Source: Kitasatospora sp. MAP5-34 (GTDB taxonomy: Bacteria > Actinomycetota > Actinomycetes > Streptomycetales > Streptomycetaceae). From it: a stretch of DNA of 64,000 bases. Location of the stretch: contig NZ_JARXZC010000033.1 of assembly GCF_029894335.1 (NCBI RefSeq), positions 27,211 through 91,210 of the forward strand. The letters run 5' to 3'. Below, piece after piece: positions 26,201 to 34,319 of the stretch. The notes below the pieces were generated by a model. It saw only the letters and a list, made by a program, of their open reading frames with translations. It had not been told where the DNA came from and did no database searches. The position numbers and the translations under genes were made by a program. Position 1 is the first letter of the stretch. Every line of letters starts with the position of its first letter.

Positions 26201-29200
26201 CCTGTTCGTGGCCGAGCACGCCGGCGACCTGGACTGCGTGTGGGAGTACGCCGCCGACCACTTCGACGCCGCGCAGGTCGAGGCGATGGCCGGGCTGTTC
26301 CGGCGGGGCCTGGACCTGCTCGCCGCCGGCGAACCTGTCACCGTGGCCGAGTTGGCCGCTCCCTACCGCGACAGCCTGCCGCAGCACGGCGACGGCCCGG
26401 CCACGGAGTTGACGTACACGACCGTGGCCGACGGCTTCGCCCGGCAGGTCGCCAGGACCCCGGACGCGGCCGCCCTGAACGACGGTCTGCGCACGCTGAG
26501 TTACGCCGAACTCGACGCCCACGCGGCCGCGCTCGCCACCGAACTGCGGTCGGCCTACCCGGTACCGGACGAGGACGACCGCCCGCGCCGTGTCGCGCTG
26601 TACTTCGAGCCGTGCGTCGAGCACGTGGTGGCGCTGCTGGCGCTGGCCCGGCTGAACCTGACGATCGTGCCGCTCGACCCGTCCTACCCGCCGCACCTGC
26701 TCCGGCTGATCCTGCAACAGGCGGACCCGCTGTGCGTCCTGCTGCCGCCGGGCGGCGCAGCGGCGTTCGACGCGCTCGACGCGGGCGATGTGGACAGGCT
26801 GACGCGACACACCGTCACGCTGGCGCCCGTATGCCCGCCCGCGCCTGTGCTTCCTCTGCACCACGGCGTCCGGCCGCTCTACACCCTCTTCACCTCGGGC
26901 TCCACCGGGACTCCCAAGGGCGTCCAGGTGTCGGACCGGACCCTGTGCAACCTGCTCCAGTGGCAGGCGGAGGCGGGCGGCCTCGGAGCGCCCGCCGTGA
27001 CCCAGCAGTTCTCCATGCTGTCCTTCGACGTCTCCTTCCAGGAGATCTTCGGCACGCTCTGCGGCGGCGGCCGCCTGCACCTGGTCCGGCCCGGCTGGCG
27101 GCAGGACGGGCCCGCCCTGCTGACGCAGCTGGAGTCGGCGGGGGTGGAGCGCGTCTTCATGCCCTACGTGGCCCTGCAACTCCTTGCCGAGCACGCCGTC
27201 CACCTCGGCCGTTACCCTGCCGAGCTGCGCGAAGTGGTCACCGCAGGTGAGCAGTTGGTCTGCACCGACGCCATCCGCCGCTGGTTCGCCGGCCTGCCGG
27301 GCGCCCGGCTGTTCAACCACTACGGCCCCACCGAGACGCACGTGGTGAGCAGCCTGTGCCTCGATGGCGACCCCGCCCACTGGCCGGACCGCCCCGCCAT
27401 CGGCCGACCGGTCGGCGGCGCCGTGCTGCGCGTGGTGGACGAGGCCGGCCAACCGGTCCCGGCCGGCTGCCCCGGCGACCTGCTCATCGGTGGCACGATG
27501 GCCGAGCGCTGCTACCTCGGCGAGGGCGAGGACGGTCCGAACGACGAGCGCTTCGTCGAACTGCCGGGCCTGGGCCTGTTCTACCGCAGCGGCGACCGGG
27601 CCCGCTTCGACCGGGAGGGCCTGCTGCACTACCTGGGCCGCGACGACCAGCAGATCAAACTGAGCGGTCACCGGCTGGAGTTGGGATCGATCGAGGTGGC
27701 CCTGCTGCGGCACCCGGAGATCGTCAACGCCGTGGTGGCACGCGACGGCGAGCTCCTGACGGCCTGCTTCCAGGATCGCGGACGGACACCCACAGCCGAG
27801 GAACTCACAGCTCACCTGGCCGCGTTGCTGCCCGCCTACGTACGGATCGACCGCTTCCGGCGGCTGGAGACCCTGCCCTGCACCCCCAGCGGCAAACTCG
27901 ACCGCGCGGGGGCCCTGCGCTCACCGGGCGAGGAGCTGCGCGGAGGCGCGAGCGGCGGGCCCGTACTGTCGGAGTTCGAAGCCCGGCTGGCCGAGGCGTT
28001 CGAGGCGGTGACCGGCGCGGCTATCGGCCCCGACCGGTCCTTCTTCGAGGCGGGCGCGTCCAGCCTGACGCTGATGCGCTACCACCTGCGCTGCACAACC
28101 GAGTTGGGTCTACGATTCACGGTCGCCGAGCTGTTCGAGCACGTCACCGTACGGCGGCTGGCCCGGTTCCTCGACGGGCCTGAAAGCACGACCAGCACGA
28201 CGGGCACGACCGACACCACGGGCGCTCGGGCCGAGGCCGTGACGGCCGACGAACCGATCGCCATCATCGGCATGGCCGTGCGCCTCCCCGGCGCCCCTGA
28301 CCTGGCCTCCTTCTGGGAGCTGGTGACCACCGCCGGCCGGGGCATCGAGCACTTCGACGCGGCGGACGGCCTGGTCGGGGCGCGCAGTCAGCTGGACGGA
28401 CCGCTGGCCTTCGACCCCGACCACTTCGGCATCAGCCGTTACGACGCCCGGCTGATGGACCCTCAGCAACGCCACCTGCTGATGGCCTGCACGCAGGCGC
28501 TGGCCCATGCCGGAATCCAGGATCCGTCGTCCGGTCCGCGCGTCGGCCTGATCGCCGGGGCGGGCGAGAACACGTACTTCCAGGCCATGCTGCGGGAGGC
28601 CGACCCTGGTTGGCTGCCCGACGGCTTCCGGATGGCCCTGCATCACGAGAAGGACTTCCTCGCGACGAAGGCCGCCTACCATCTCGGGCTGACCGGCCCG
28701 GCCTTCACCGCCCAGGCGGCCTGCGCGAGTTCGCTGGTCGCCGTCCATCTCGCCGCGAGCCTGCTCCGCCAGGGCGACGCCGAGGTGATGCTGGCCGGCG
28801 GCGTGCTCGTCGACCCGACCCTGACCGGCGGCTACCGCTACCAGCCCCAGCACATCTTCTCCGTGGACGGCCACTGCCGGCCCTTCAGCGGCGACGCGAG
28901 CGGCACGATCGGCGCCAGCGGCATCGGCGTGGTGGTACTCAAACCACTGCGGCTCGCCCGGCGCGACGGCGACACCGTCTACGCGGTGATCACCGGCTCC
29001 GCTCTCAACAACGACGGTTCCGAGAAGCTCAGTTACAGCGCGCCCTCACTCGCGGGCCAACGTGAGGTGATCCGCGCCGCCCTGCGCCGCAGCGGTCGCA
29101 CCGGCGCGGACCTCGCCTACGTCGAGGCCCACGGCACCGGCACCCGCCTGGGCGACCCGGTCGAGGTCGACGCCCTGCGGCAGGCGTTCGGCGTCGCCGA

Positions 29201-32200
29201 GTCCGGTCGGTGCGCCCTGACCTCGGTCAAGAGCCAGATCGGCCACCTGGGTGCCGCCGCCGGTGTCGTCGGACTGATCCGCGCCGCCTTGAGTGTCCAC
29301 CACGGCGTCATCCCGCCCAACGTCGACTTCCGAGCCCTCAACCCGCACATAACCGCCGACCCGACTCCCTTCTACATCCCCACCACCGCCCGCAGTTGGC
29401 CCGCCGACCGTCCCCGGGTGGCGGCGGTCAGCAGCTTCGGCATCGGCGGCACCAACGCCCATGTGGTGCTGGAGGCGGTCCCGCCGACGGATCCCGGCGC
29501 TCCGGCGGCCGCCCCGGACACCTGCCTCGTACTGTCCGCCACCAGTGCGGCCGCCCTGCGTACCGATGCCACCCGCATCGCCGACTACCTGGCCGCCCAC
29601 CCGGAGGCCTACGGCGAGGTGCTGCGGCACCTCCAGGCCGGCCGACCGGCCCGGCAGTGGCGTCTGGCGGCAGTCTGCCCCGACGCGTCCGCTGCGGTGG
29701 ACTGGCTGCGCACGGCCGTACCGGTCGCGCCGATGAAGCCGGACGCGACGCCCGTTCCCACCACCGGTCGTCCTGCGGACGAGCCGGCGGACGCCTGGGC
29801 GGACGGGTACGACCTCGACTGGCCGCAGGGCCCGGCGCAGGCGCCGTGGGACTTCCCCCCGCCGGCCTTCGAGCTGGCGGACTACGACTTCGAGCGTACG
29901 GCAGTCCACCCCGCACCCGCCGTCCCCGAGGGTCCGCAACGGCTCGCGGAGACCGACTGGCTCAGCCAGCCGCACTGGGTGCGGCTGCGCCGAGCGAGTA
30001 CCGGCAGCAGCAGCGACACCAACAGTGGCCTCCGCGAGTCCGCCGTACTGGTGGTGGTCACGGACGGCCCGGCGCCCGCTGCGGCGCTCCGGGTGTTCGA
30101 GGCGGCGTACGCCCGGGTCGTGCAGGTGAGCGCGGCCGACGCCTTCGCCCGGCACGGGGACGACGTCTTCGAGGTCGATGCGACCGACCCCGCTTCGTTG
30201 CGCCGGCTGCTCGACGCGGTGACCGCACAGGCGGGGCAGCAGAGGATCGACTGGCTGCACGCACTGCCCCTGGGCGTCGCGGGCCCGGTCGGCCGGCGCT
30301 CCCTGGAGCAGGCCCGCTGGGCGTGCGTCGATGCGCCCGCCGCCCTCGTCCAGGCACTCGCCGGGATGTCAGGAGCGCCCCGACCGCGCCTGTGGTGGCT
30401 GTCGTACCGAGCCCGACCCGTCGAAGGAGCCGTCGAGCGACCGGAGTTGGGTCTGCTCGCCGGGATCAGCGAGGTCGCTCCGCAGGAGATCCCTGTGGAC
30501 GGCCGCTGGGTGGACCTGCCAAGCGCCGCCCTGACCGACTGGGCGGCGCCGCTGGCCGCCCTGCTCACCGGGGACGGCGCCGGGCACACCAGGCAGCTGG
30601 CCCTGCGGCAGGGTTACTGGTGGCAGCAGGCCATCTCTCCGGTGGCAGAGGCCACCGCGCCGATGATCCCACCGGGGGACGGCGTCCACCTGGTGCTGGG
30701 CGGTACCGGCGGTATCGGCGCGAGCGTGGCGGCCTGGCTGCTGGAGCAGACCGAGGGCCGGGTCCTGCTGCTGGCCAGACGGCCCCAGCTGCCCGCCCAA
30801 CTGGCGCGCTGGGCCTCCCGGGTGGACCTGATCGAAGGAGATCTGGCCCAGGACGCCGGGGTGGAGGAGATCCTGCGGCGCGTGGGCGGCCGTACCGCGC
30901 GGCTCGACAGCGTGACGCACGCGGCCGGTGTCGGGTCGGGCGGCCTGATCGTCCGGCGCGACGCCGTAGCGGCGAGCCAGGCGGCCAAGCTGGGCGGCGC
31001 CCTGCTGGTCGAGCGGCTGATCGAGCGGTACGCACCGGCGCTCGCGGTCTACTGCTCCTCCATGTCGGCCCTGCTGGGCGGGGTCGGCCAGCTCGACTAC
31101 GCCGCCGCCAACGGTCTGCTCGACGGCTTCGCCCACCATCGACCCGGCGGCACCGGGACGGACCCGCAGGCCACTGTGCGGCTCGGCATCGACTGGGACG
31201 TGTGGCGGGAGACGGGCATGGCGCTGCGGGTGCCGTCCACCGACGCCCGGCACCAAGCCCATCTGGCAACCGGCCTGACGATCGAGGAGGGGAAGCGGGT
31301 GTTCGCCCGGGCCATGGCGCTCCAGCTGCCCCAACTCCTGGTCTCCACCACGGATATCGAGGAGTCCCGGGTGTTCTACACCGCCTCGGCTCCGGCCGCC
31401 GCGCCCGCCGGCACGGCCGAGGAGGCCCTCTCCCCGGCCGACCACCTCACCGACCGGCTCTGCGAATGGCTGGGCGTCGACCGGATCGACCCGGACGACG
31501 CCCTGTACGACCTGGGCGCCGATTCGCTGACCATGCTCGACCTGATCGGCTCGGTCAAACAGCACTTCGGAGTCGAACTCGAACTGTCCCGGCTGAGCCA
31601 TCAGGTCTCCGTCAACGAGATCCTGGCCCGACTCGAGGAGGCCATCCCCCGCGACTCGGACGACGTGGTGCTGGAGATCTGGCAGGAGGGTACCGGGCGC
31701 GACGTACTGTGCCTGGTGCACCCGGTCGGTGGCGACATCCAGGCCTACCGGTCCCTGGTGTCCGCGATCGACCGGCGGCTGACCGTCTGCCTCATCGCCG
31801 ACCCAGCCCTGCGCCGAACCGGCCTGCCGGAGTCCGGTCCGCCGGAAACAGGACTGCCGGAATCAGGACTGCCCGAATCAGGTGCGCCCGGATGGCCGCT
31901 GGCCGAACGCGCCCGCCGCTACCACGCCGCCCTGCACGGCCACTTCGCCGACCGCACGCGGCGCCTGTACCTGGCAGGCTGGTCCTTCGGCGCCTGGGCG
32001 GCGATGGGAATGGCGGCCGAGGCGGAGGCGGCCGGCCGCCCGGCCCAGGGGCTCTACCTGCTCGACCCGCCGGCGCCCGGCTCGGGCTCGCTGTTCCAGG
32101 GCTACGACGAGGCGCAGCTCGAAGCCGTGTTCGCCCATGAACTCGGCGACGGTGGCCCATCGTTCACCGGTGAGGCGAAGGCGTACGCCGAACGGCTCGC

Positions 32201-32465
32201 GCAGTGCTGCCGGGCCAATCTGGCGAGCATGGCCGACCACGAGCTGCCGCAACTGTCCGCCACCCCGGGCCAGTTGTGGCTGGCGGAGCAGCCGGTGGCG
32301 GGACTGCCCCGGCAGGGCACGCCGGACGAGCAACTGACCCTGTGGGAACGGTACTTCCCGGCCTCGGGCAGCCGGCACCGGCTCGCCACCACCCACTACG
32401 GCGTCGTCCGGCCGCCGTACGTGCACACGGTGACGGCCGCGATCAACGCGGCTCTGGACGAGTGA
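23283..32465 (+). CDS. Hybrid NRPS-PKS, A-T-C-A-T-KS-KR-ACP-TE, no AT
   Basis: A 3,060-residue hybrid. A1 (YTSGTTGLPKG near 152) has code DAFFLGVTFK, close to Ile/Val codes. T1 is GGDSLKA near 544 and C has HHIAVDG near 732. A2 (FTSGSTGTPKG near 1,202) has code DVQFVAHVVK, near-identical to the proline code. T2 is GASSLTL near 1,588. KS has Cys in AACASS near 1,813, HGTGT near 1,950 and KSQIGHLGAA. KR has GGTGGIG near 2,472 and YAAAN. ACP is GADSLTM near 2,745 and TE is GWSFGA near 2,898. No AT is present, although the linkers that normally flank one remain. The product would be an Ile/Val-Pro-ketide chain with a beta-hydroxyl, as in detoxinine. GTG three bases earlier is an alternative start. 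Confidence 0.95.
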   Translation: MRLGTEPITGLAQGVHARALQTPGALALVDGDQRLDYAALDAAGAAVADGLRRSGVQAGQAVAVHLPRSWQLVCAMLGILRVGARVVPLDAQSPPERRHHILTDSAAVALIHADTAPENLPDGVRALPVTALLAHRAASEAPFTGAPVSFLFYTSGTTGLPKGVEVTERGVLRLARPGYLELEQGARYACMSNPAFDALNFEVWAPLLTGGCCVIMDDSDVQTPDRLAAALLRERIDTLFVTVALFNAVVDAVPDCFAGVGQVLVGGEQLNSRLIHRWYRHNADSPTRLHNVYGPTETTTFALCHPIPRDFAADVVPIGRPLPDTLAVLVVPGTDREAAPGEVAELHLAGAGLAAGYRNLPEETERRFVRLPWYDDGRDLYYRTGDLVRADGDGVVEYVGRADRQVKVRGFRIEPGELERQIVKHPAVRQAYVCTRRDGEYGPNELLAYLVPDGELTFGEFDRHLANGLPAYMRPHHLYLLDALPLNANGKVDQAALLARDTPAWRRTNGTGPAATAWEREVLELVAEVLGMPDPRLDDSWTAIGGDSLKALRLRFEVRRRWGCDLPQSAVLRGDFTSLAEAVATARAAGKAHYPVPAGPTEARTAPATSEQQRLWLFQQRSPRSRAYDVTTAVRIDGPVDATALRRSLRRLVDQHPALRTGFEATPEGLRQVVGEPYDPWTDPGTATPQDENGQRAFAEAFFALPFDLALPRMLRTCWLPQHGGGVLLLHLHHIAVDGWSLNVLFRDLSAGYQQHPSYPAQPALTPLDFAHWQADWSAHPGYRAQRAELRDHYAGLAEVAEPLQPSGTRPMAEGRLLHTTLDVVRRAHVDRLCAELGLTRFQLLLGVFAWSLYAVTGRTRLRVATPVANRPVQEFEASVGMFANTVLLPLSLTPGEELRDQLRDLGAGVREVLDRQDVTLSDVLADLGPGAGQSPFDILFVQENTDFGALALPSCAARPLWWAPAEAKCPMTLFVAEHAGDLDCVWEYAADHFDAAQVEAMAGLFRRGLDLLAAGEPVTVAELAAPYRDSLPQHGDGPATELTYTTVADGFARQVARTPDAAALNDGLRTLSYAELDAHAAALATELRSAYPVPDEDDRPRRVALYFEPCVEHVVALLALARLNLTIVPLDPSYPPHLLRLILQQADPLCVLLPPGGAAAFDALDAGDVDRLTRHTVTLAPVCPPAPVLPLHHGVRPLYTLFTSGSTGTPKGVQVSDRTLCNLLQWQAEAGGLGAPAVTQQFSMLSFDVSFQEIFGTLCGGGRLHLVRPGWRQDGPALLTQLESAGVERVFMPYVALQLLAEHAVHLGRYPAELREVVTAGEQLVCTDAIRRWFAGLPGARLFNHYGPTETHVVSSLCLDGDPAHWPDRPAIGRPVGGAVLRVVDEAGQPVPAGCPGDLLIGGTMAERCYLGEGEDGPNDERFVELPGLGLFYRSGDRARFDREGLLHYLGRDDQQIKLSGHRLELGSIEVALLRHPEIVNAVVARDGELLTACFQDRGRTPTAEELTAHLAALLPAYVRIDRFRRLETLPCTPSGKLDRAGALRSPGEELRGGASGGPVLSEFEARLAEAFEAVTGAAIGPDRSFFEAGASSLTLMRYHLRCTTELGLRFTVAELFEHVTVRRLARFLDGPESTTSTTGTTDTTGARAEAVTADEPIAIIGMAVRLPGAPDLASFWELVTTAGRGIEHFDAADGLVGARSQLDGPLAFDPDHFGISRYDARLMDPQQRHLLMACTQALAHAGIQDPSSGPRVGLIAGAGENTYFQAMLREADPGWLPDGFRMALHHEKDFLATKAAYHLGLTGPAFTAQAACASSLVAVHLAASLLRQGDAEVMLAGGVLVDPTLTGGYRYQPQHIFSVDGHCRPFSGDASGTIGASGIGVVVLKPLRLARRDGDTVYAVITGSALNNDGSEKLSYSAPSLAGQREVIRAALRRSGRTGADLAYVEAHGTGTRLGDPVEVDALRQAFGVAESGRCALTSVKSQIGHLGAAAGVVGLIRAALSVHHGVIPPNVDFRALNPHITADPTPFYIPTTARSWPADRPRVAAVSSFGIGGTNAHVVLEAVPPTDPGAPAAAPDTCLVLSATSAAALRTDATRIADYLAAHPEAYGEVLRHLQAGRPARQWRLAAVCPDASAAVDWLRTAVPVAPMKPDATPVPTTGRPADEPADAWADGYDLDWPQGPAQAPWDFPPPAFELADYDFERTAVHPAPAVPEGPQRLAETDWLSQPHWVRLRRASTGSSSDTNSGLRESAVLVVVTDGPAPAAALRVFEAAYARVVQVSAADAFARHGDDVFEVDATDPASLRRLLDAVTAQAGQQRIDWLHALPLGVAGPVGRRSLEQARWACVDAPAALVQALAGMSGAPRPRLWWLSYRARPVEGAVERPELGLLAGISEVAPQEIPVDGRWVDLPSAALTDWAAPLAALLTGDGAGHTRQLALRQGYWWQQAISPVAEATAPMIPPGDGVHLVLGGTGGIGASVAAWLLEQTEGRVLLLARRPQLPAQLARWASRVDLIEGDLAQDAGVEEILRRVGGRTARLDSVTHAAGVGSGGLIVRRDAVAASQAAKLGGALLVERLIERYAPALAVYCSSMSALLGGVGQLDYAAANGLLDGFAHHRPGGTGTDPQATVRLGIDWDVWRETGMALRVPSTDARHQAHLATGLTIEEGKRVFARAMALQLPQLLVSTTDIEESRVFYTASAPAAAPAGTAEEALSPADHLTDRLCEWLGVDRIDPDDALYDLGADSLTMLDLIGSVKQHFGVELELSRLSHQVSVNEILARLEEAIPRDSDDVVLEIWQEGTGRDVLCLVHPVGGDIQAYRSLVSAIDRRLTVCLIADPALRRTGLPESGPPETGLPESGLPESGAPGWPLAERARRYHAALHGHFADRTRRLYLAGWSFGAWAAMGMAAEAEAAGRPAQGLYLLDPPAPGSGSLFQGYDEAQLEAVFAHELGDGGPSFTGEAKAYAERLAQCCRANLASMADHELPQLSATPGQLWLAEQPVAGLPRQGTPDEQLTLWERYFPASGSRHRLATTHYGVVRPPYVHTVTAAINAALDE
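31819..31893 (+). repeat. 15-bp minisatellite inside the terminal TE domain
   Basis: Four to five imperfect copies of a 15-bp unit (like GGACTGCCGGAATCA) encode TGLPES/SGLPES repeats between the first strands of the TE domain and its GWSFGA nucleophile motif. The frame is kept. It looks like a recent slippage-driven loop expansion. Confidence 0.7.
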
Positions 32466-32538
32466 CGCCCCACCCCACCGCCTGCACCTGCCCCCGACCG
32501 GCCGCCACCGGCCACCCCACCATCGGAGACGCACTGCC

Positions 32539-33603
32539 GTGAGCCCCGCAAACCCCTACCAGGCACTGCCGGTTCGCTCCTTCTGGCGCCCGGCCGTGGC
32601 CGAGCCCGACCCGCTCGCCATCGACGGCCTCTGGACACCGAAGTTCGCCCTCGGTCAGGACGACCCCGTCCTGACCGCCGGCTCCTGCTTCGCCGCCCAC
32701 ATCGGCCGCGCCCTACTGGAGCGCGGCATGAACTGGTACGACACCGAACCAGCCCCTCCCGGGCTGACCGGCGAGCAGCGGCGGAACCGCCACTACGGCC
32801 TGTTCTCGTTCCGCACCGGCAACATCTACACCCCCGCCGTCCTGCACCAGTGGCTGTCCTGGGCCTTCGGCCACACCGCCGCGCCCAGCACGTCCTGGCT
32901 GGAGGAGGGCAGGTACCACGACCCCTACCGCCCGGCCGTCGAACCGGACGGCTACGCGTCCGCCGAGGAGATGCTGGACGCCAGGGAGTTGACCCTCGCC
33001 GCGATCCGCCGTGGCATCACCACAGCGAGCTGCCTGGTCTTCACCCTGGGGCTGACCGAGGCCTGGCGGGACAGCGCCGACGGCACCACGTACCCGGTCT
33101 GCCCCGGCACGGTACGCGGCACCTTCGACGCCGAGCGGCACGTCTTCCGGCACGCCGGCTTCGACGAGGTGCACCGCGACCTGCTCGCGGCCATCGCCAT
33201 GGCCCGCGCGGCCAATCCGGAGCTGCGGATCCTGCTCACCGTCTCGCCGGTGCCGCTCACCGCGACCGCCACCGGCGAGCACGTGCTGAGCGCCAACAGC
33301 TACTCCAAGTCCGTCCTGCGCGCGGTCGCCGGGCAGTTGGCGCGGGACCACGCACACGTCGACTACTTCCCGTCGTACGAACTCGTCACCGGAGCCCCCT
33401 TCAAGGGCGCCTGGTACGAGCCGAATCTGCGGACCGTCACACCCGAGGGCGTCGCCTTCGTCCTGCGCCACTTCCTGGGCGCGTTCGGCGCGCCCGGACC
33501 CGAACCGCGTCCGTCCCTGACCCACGCATCCCTGACCCCCACCGCAGGACCGGGAGGAGACCCCTGTGAAGATGCCGTCCTCGACTACTACCGCCCCCGC
33601 TAG
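32539..33603 (+). CDS. GSCFA-domain protein
   Basis: A 354-residue protein with the name-giving motif of the GSCFA family (TAGSCFAAHIGRAL) near residue 35, YGLFSFRTGNIYTP near 82, FTLGLTEAW near 165 and TVSPVPLTATATGEHV near 232. The GSCFA family has an SGNH-hydrolase-like fold, so an esterase or acyltransferase role is plausible. It lies 73 bp after the hybrid NRPS-PKS gene in the same direction and overlaps the next SGNH-like gene by 38 bp, so it belongs to the cluster. It may place or remove the acyl group on a hydroxyl of the peptide product, but that is an inference. The GTG start follows GGAG. Confidence 0.82.
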   Translation: MSPANPYQALPVRSFWRPAVAEPDPLAIDGLWTPKFALGQDDPVLTAGSCFAAHIGRALLERGMNWYDTEPAPPGLTGEQRRNRHYGLFSFRTGNIYTPAVLHQWLSWAFGHTAAPSTSWLEEGRYHDPYRPAVEPDGYASAEEMLDARELTLAAIRRGITTASCLVFTLGLTEAWRDSADGTTYPVCPGTVRGTFDAERHVFRHAGFDEVHRDLLAAIAMARAANPELRILLTVSPVPLTATATGEHVLSANSYSKSVLRAVAGQLARDHAHVDYFPSYELVTGAPFKGAWYEPNLRTVTPEGVAFVLRHFLGAFGAPGPEPRPSLTHASLTPTAGPGGDPCEDAVLDYYRPR

Positions 33604-34270
33604 GTTCCTGCTGCTCGGCGACTCGCACGCCGGCCCGATCGGGCGGGCCGCTCGCGCGGCGGGTCTGCCCTTCGAGGGCGGACCGCTCGGCGCCGGACGG
33701 GAGTTCACCGACGACTTCTTCGAACCACGGGACGCGGACGTCGTGTTCCGCGCGCCCGAGGCGGAGCAGCACTACCGTGGCTTCCTGTCCGGGCTGCAGG
33801 TGGCAGAGCTCGGAGCGGTCGCGGTGCCGGTGGTCTCGACCCTCGGGCTCAGCGTCCACTTCGTCGCCACCGCCGACAACTGGCAGCTCTACCGGGACCC
33901 GAACGGTCTGCGGCCCGGCTTCCTGCCCGGCTTCCTGTCCAGTGCGCTGTTCGCCGACATCGTCCGTGCCTCGGTCCGCGCCGCGCTGGCCTTCTACGGC
34001 CACGCGCTGGGCCTCGGCCTGCGGGTGCTGGCCGTGCTGCCACCGCAACGCGTACCGTCGCACGCCGACCCGCTGGTCTTCATGGCGGCCCAGGACGTCG
34101 TCCGCGACGCACTGACCGGCCTCGGCGTCGAGATGGTCGACCTGCGGGCCCGGACGACCGACGAACAGGGCTTCCAGCGGCCCGAGTTGTGTGAACCCGA
34201 CGACGCGATCCACGGCAATCTCGCCTTCGGCCGCCTGATCCTGGCCGAACTGCTGGAGCGCGGCCTGTAG
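33566..34270 (+). CDS. SGNH-hydrolase-like protein paired with GSCFA
   Basis: A 234-residue protein opening with LLLGDSHAGP near residue 15, a block I GDSx motif of SGNH hydrolases with Asp-Ser-His. DAIHGN near the C terminus is the likely catalytic Asp-x-x-His region. The centre is moderately hydrophobic with no clear signal peptide. The start lies inside the GSCFA gene and has GGGAGGAG six bases upstream of the GTG, so the two proteins are made together and may form a complex. It would act as an esterase, thioesterase or O-acyltransferase on the pathway product; the substrate is unknown. Confidence 0.72.
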   Translation: MKMPSSTTTAPARFLLLGDSHAGPIGRAARAAGLPFEGGPLGAGREFTDDFFEPRDADVVFRAPEAEQHYRGFLSGLQVAELGAVAVPVVSTLGLSVHFVATADNWQLYRDPNGLRPGFLPGFLSSALFADIVRASVRAALAFYGHALGLGLRVLAVLPPQRVPSHADPLVFMAAQDVVRDALTGLGVEMVDLRARTTDEQGFQRPELCEPDDAIHGNLAFGRLILAELLERGL

Positions 34271-34319
34271 TTCTGCCGTCCCCGACCCGAATCCCCCTCA
34301 CCCCACTCAGGAGGAACAT

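Noticed and set aside
28230..31130. Acyltransferase domain in the PKS module
   Set aside because: I looked for GHSxG and the YASH/HAFH-type motifs between KS and KR and found none; only the flanking linkers are present.
29210..32140. 976-codon plus-strand frame inside the hybrid NRPS-PKS gene
   Set aside because: It is the frame-shifted reading of the KS-KR-ACP-TE coding region; the translation is Arg/Pro/Gly-rich with no domain.
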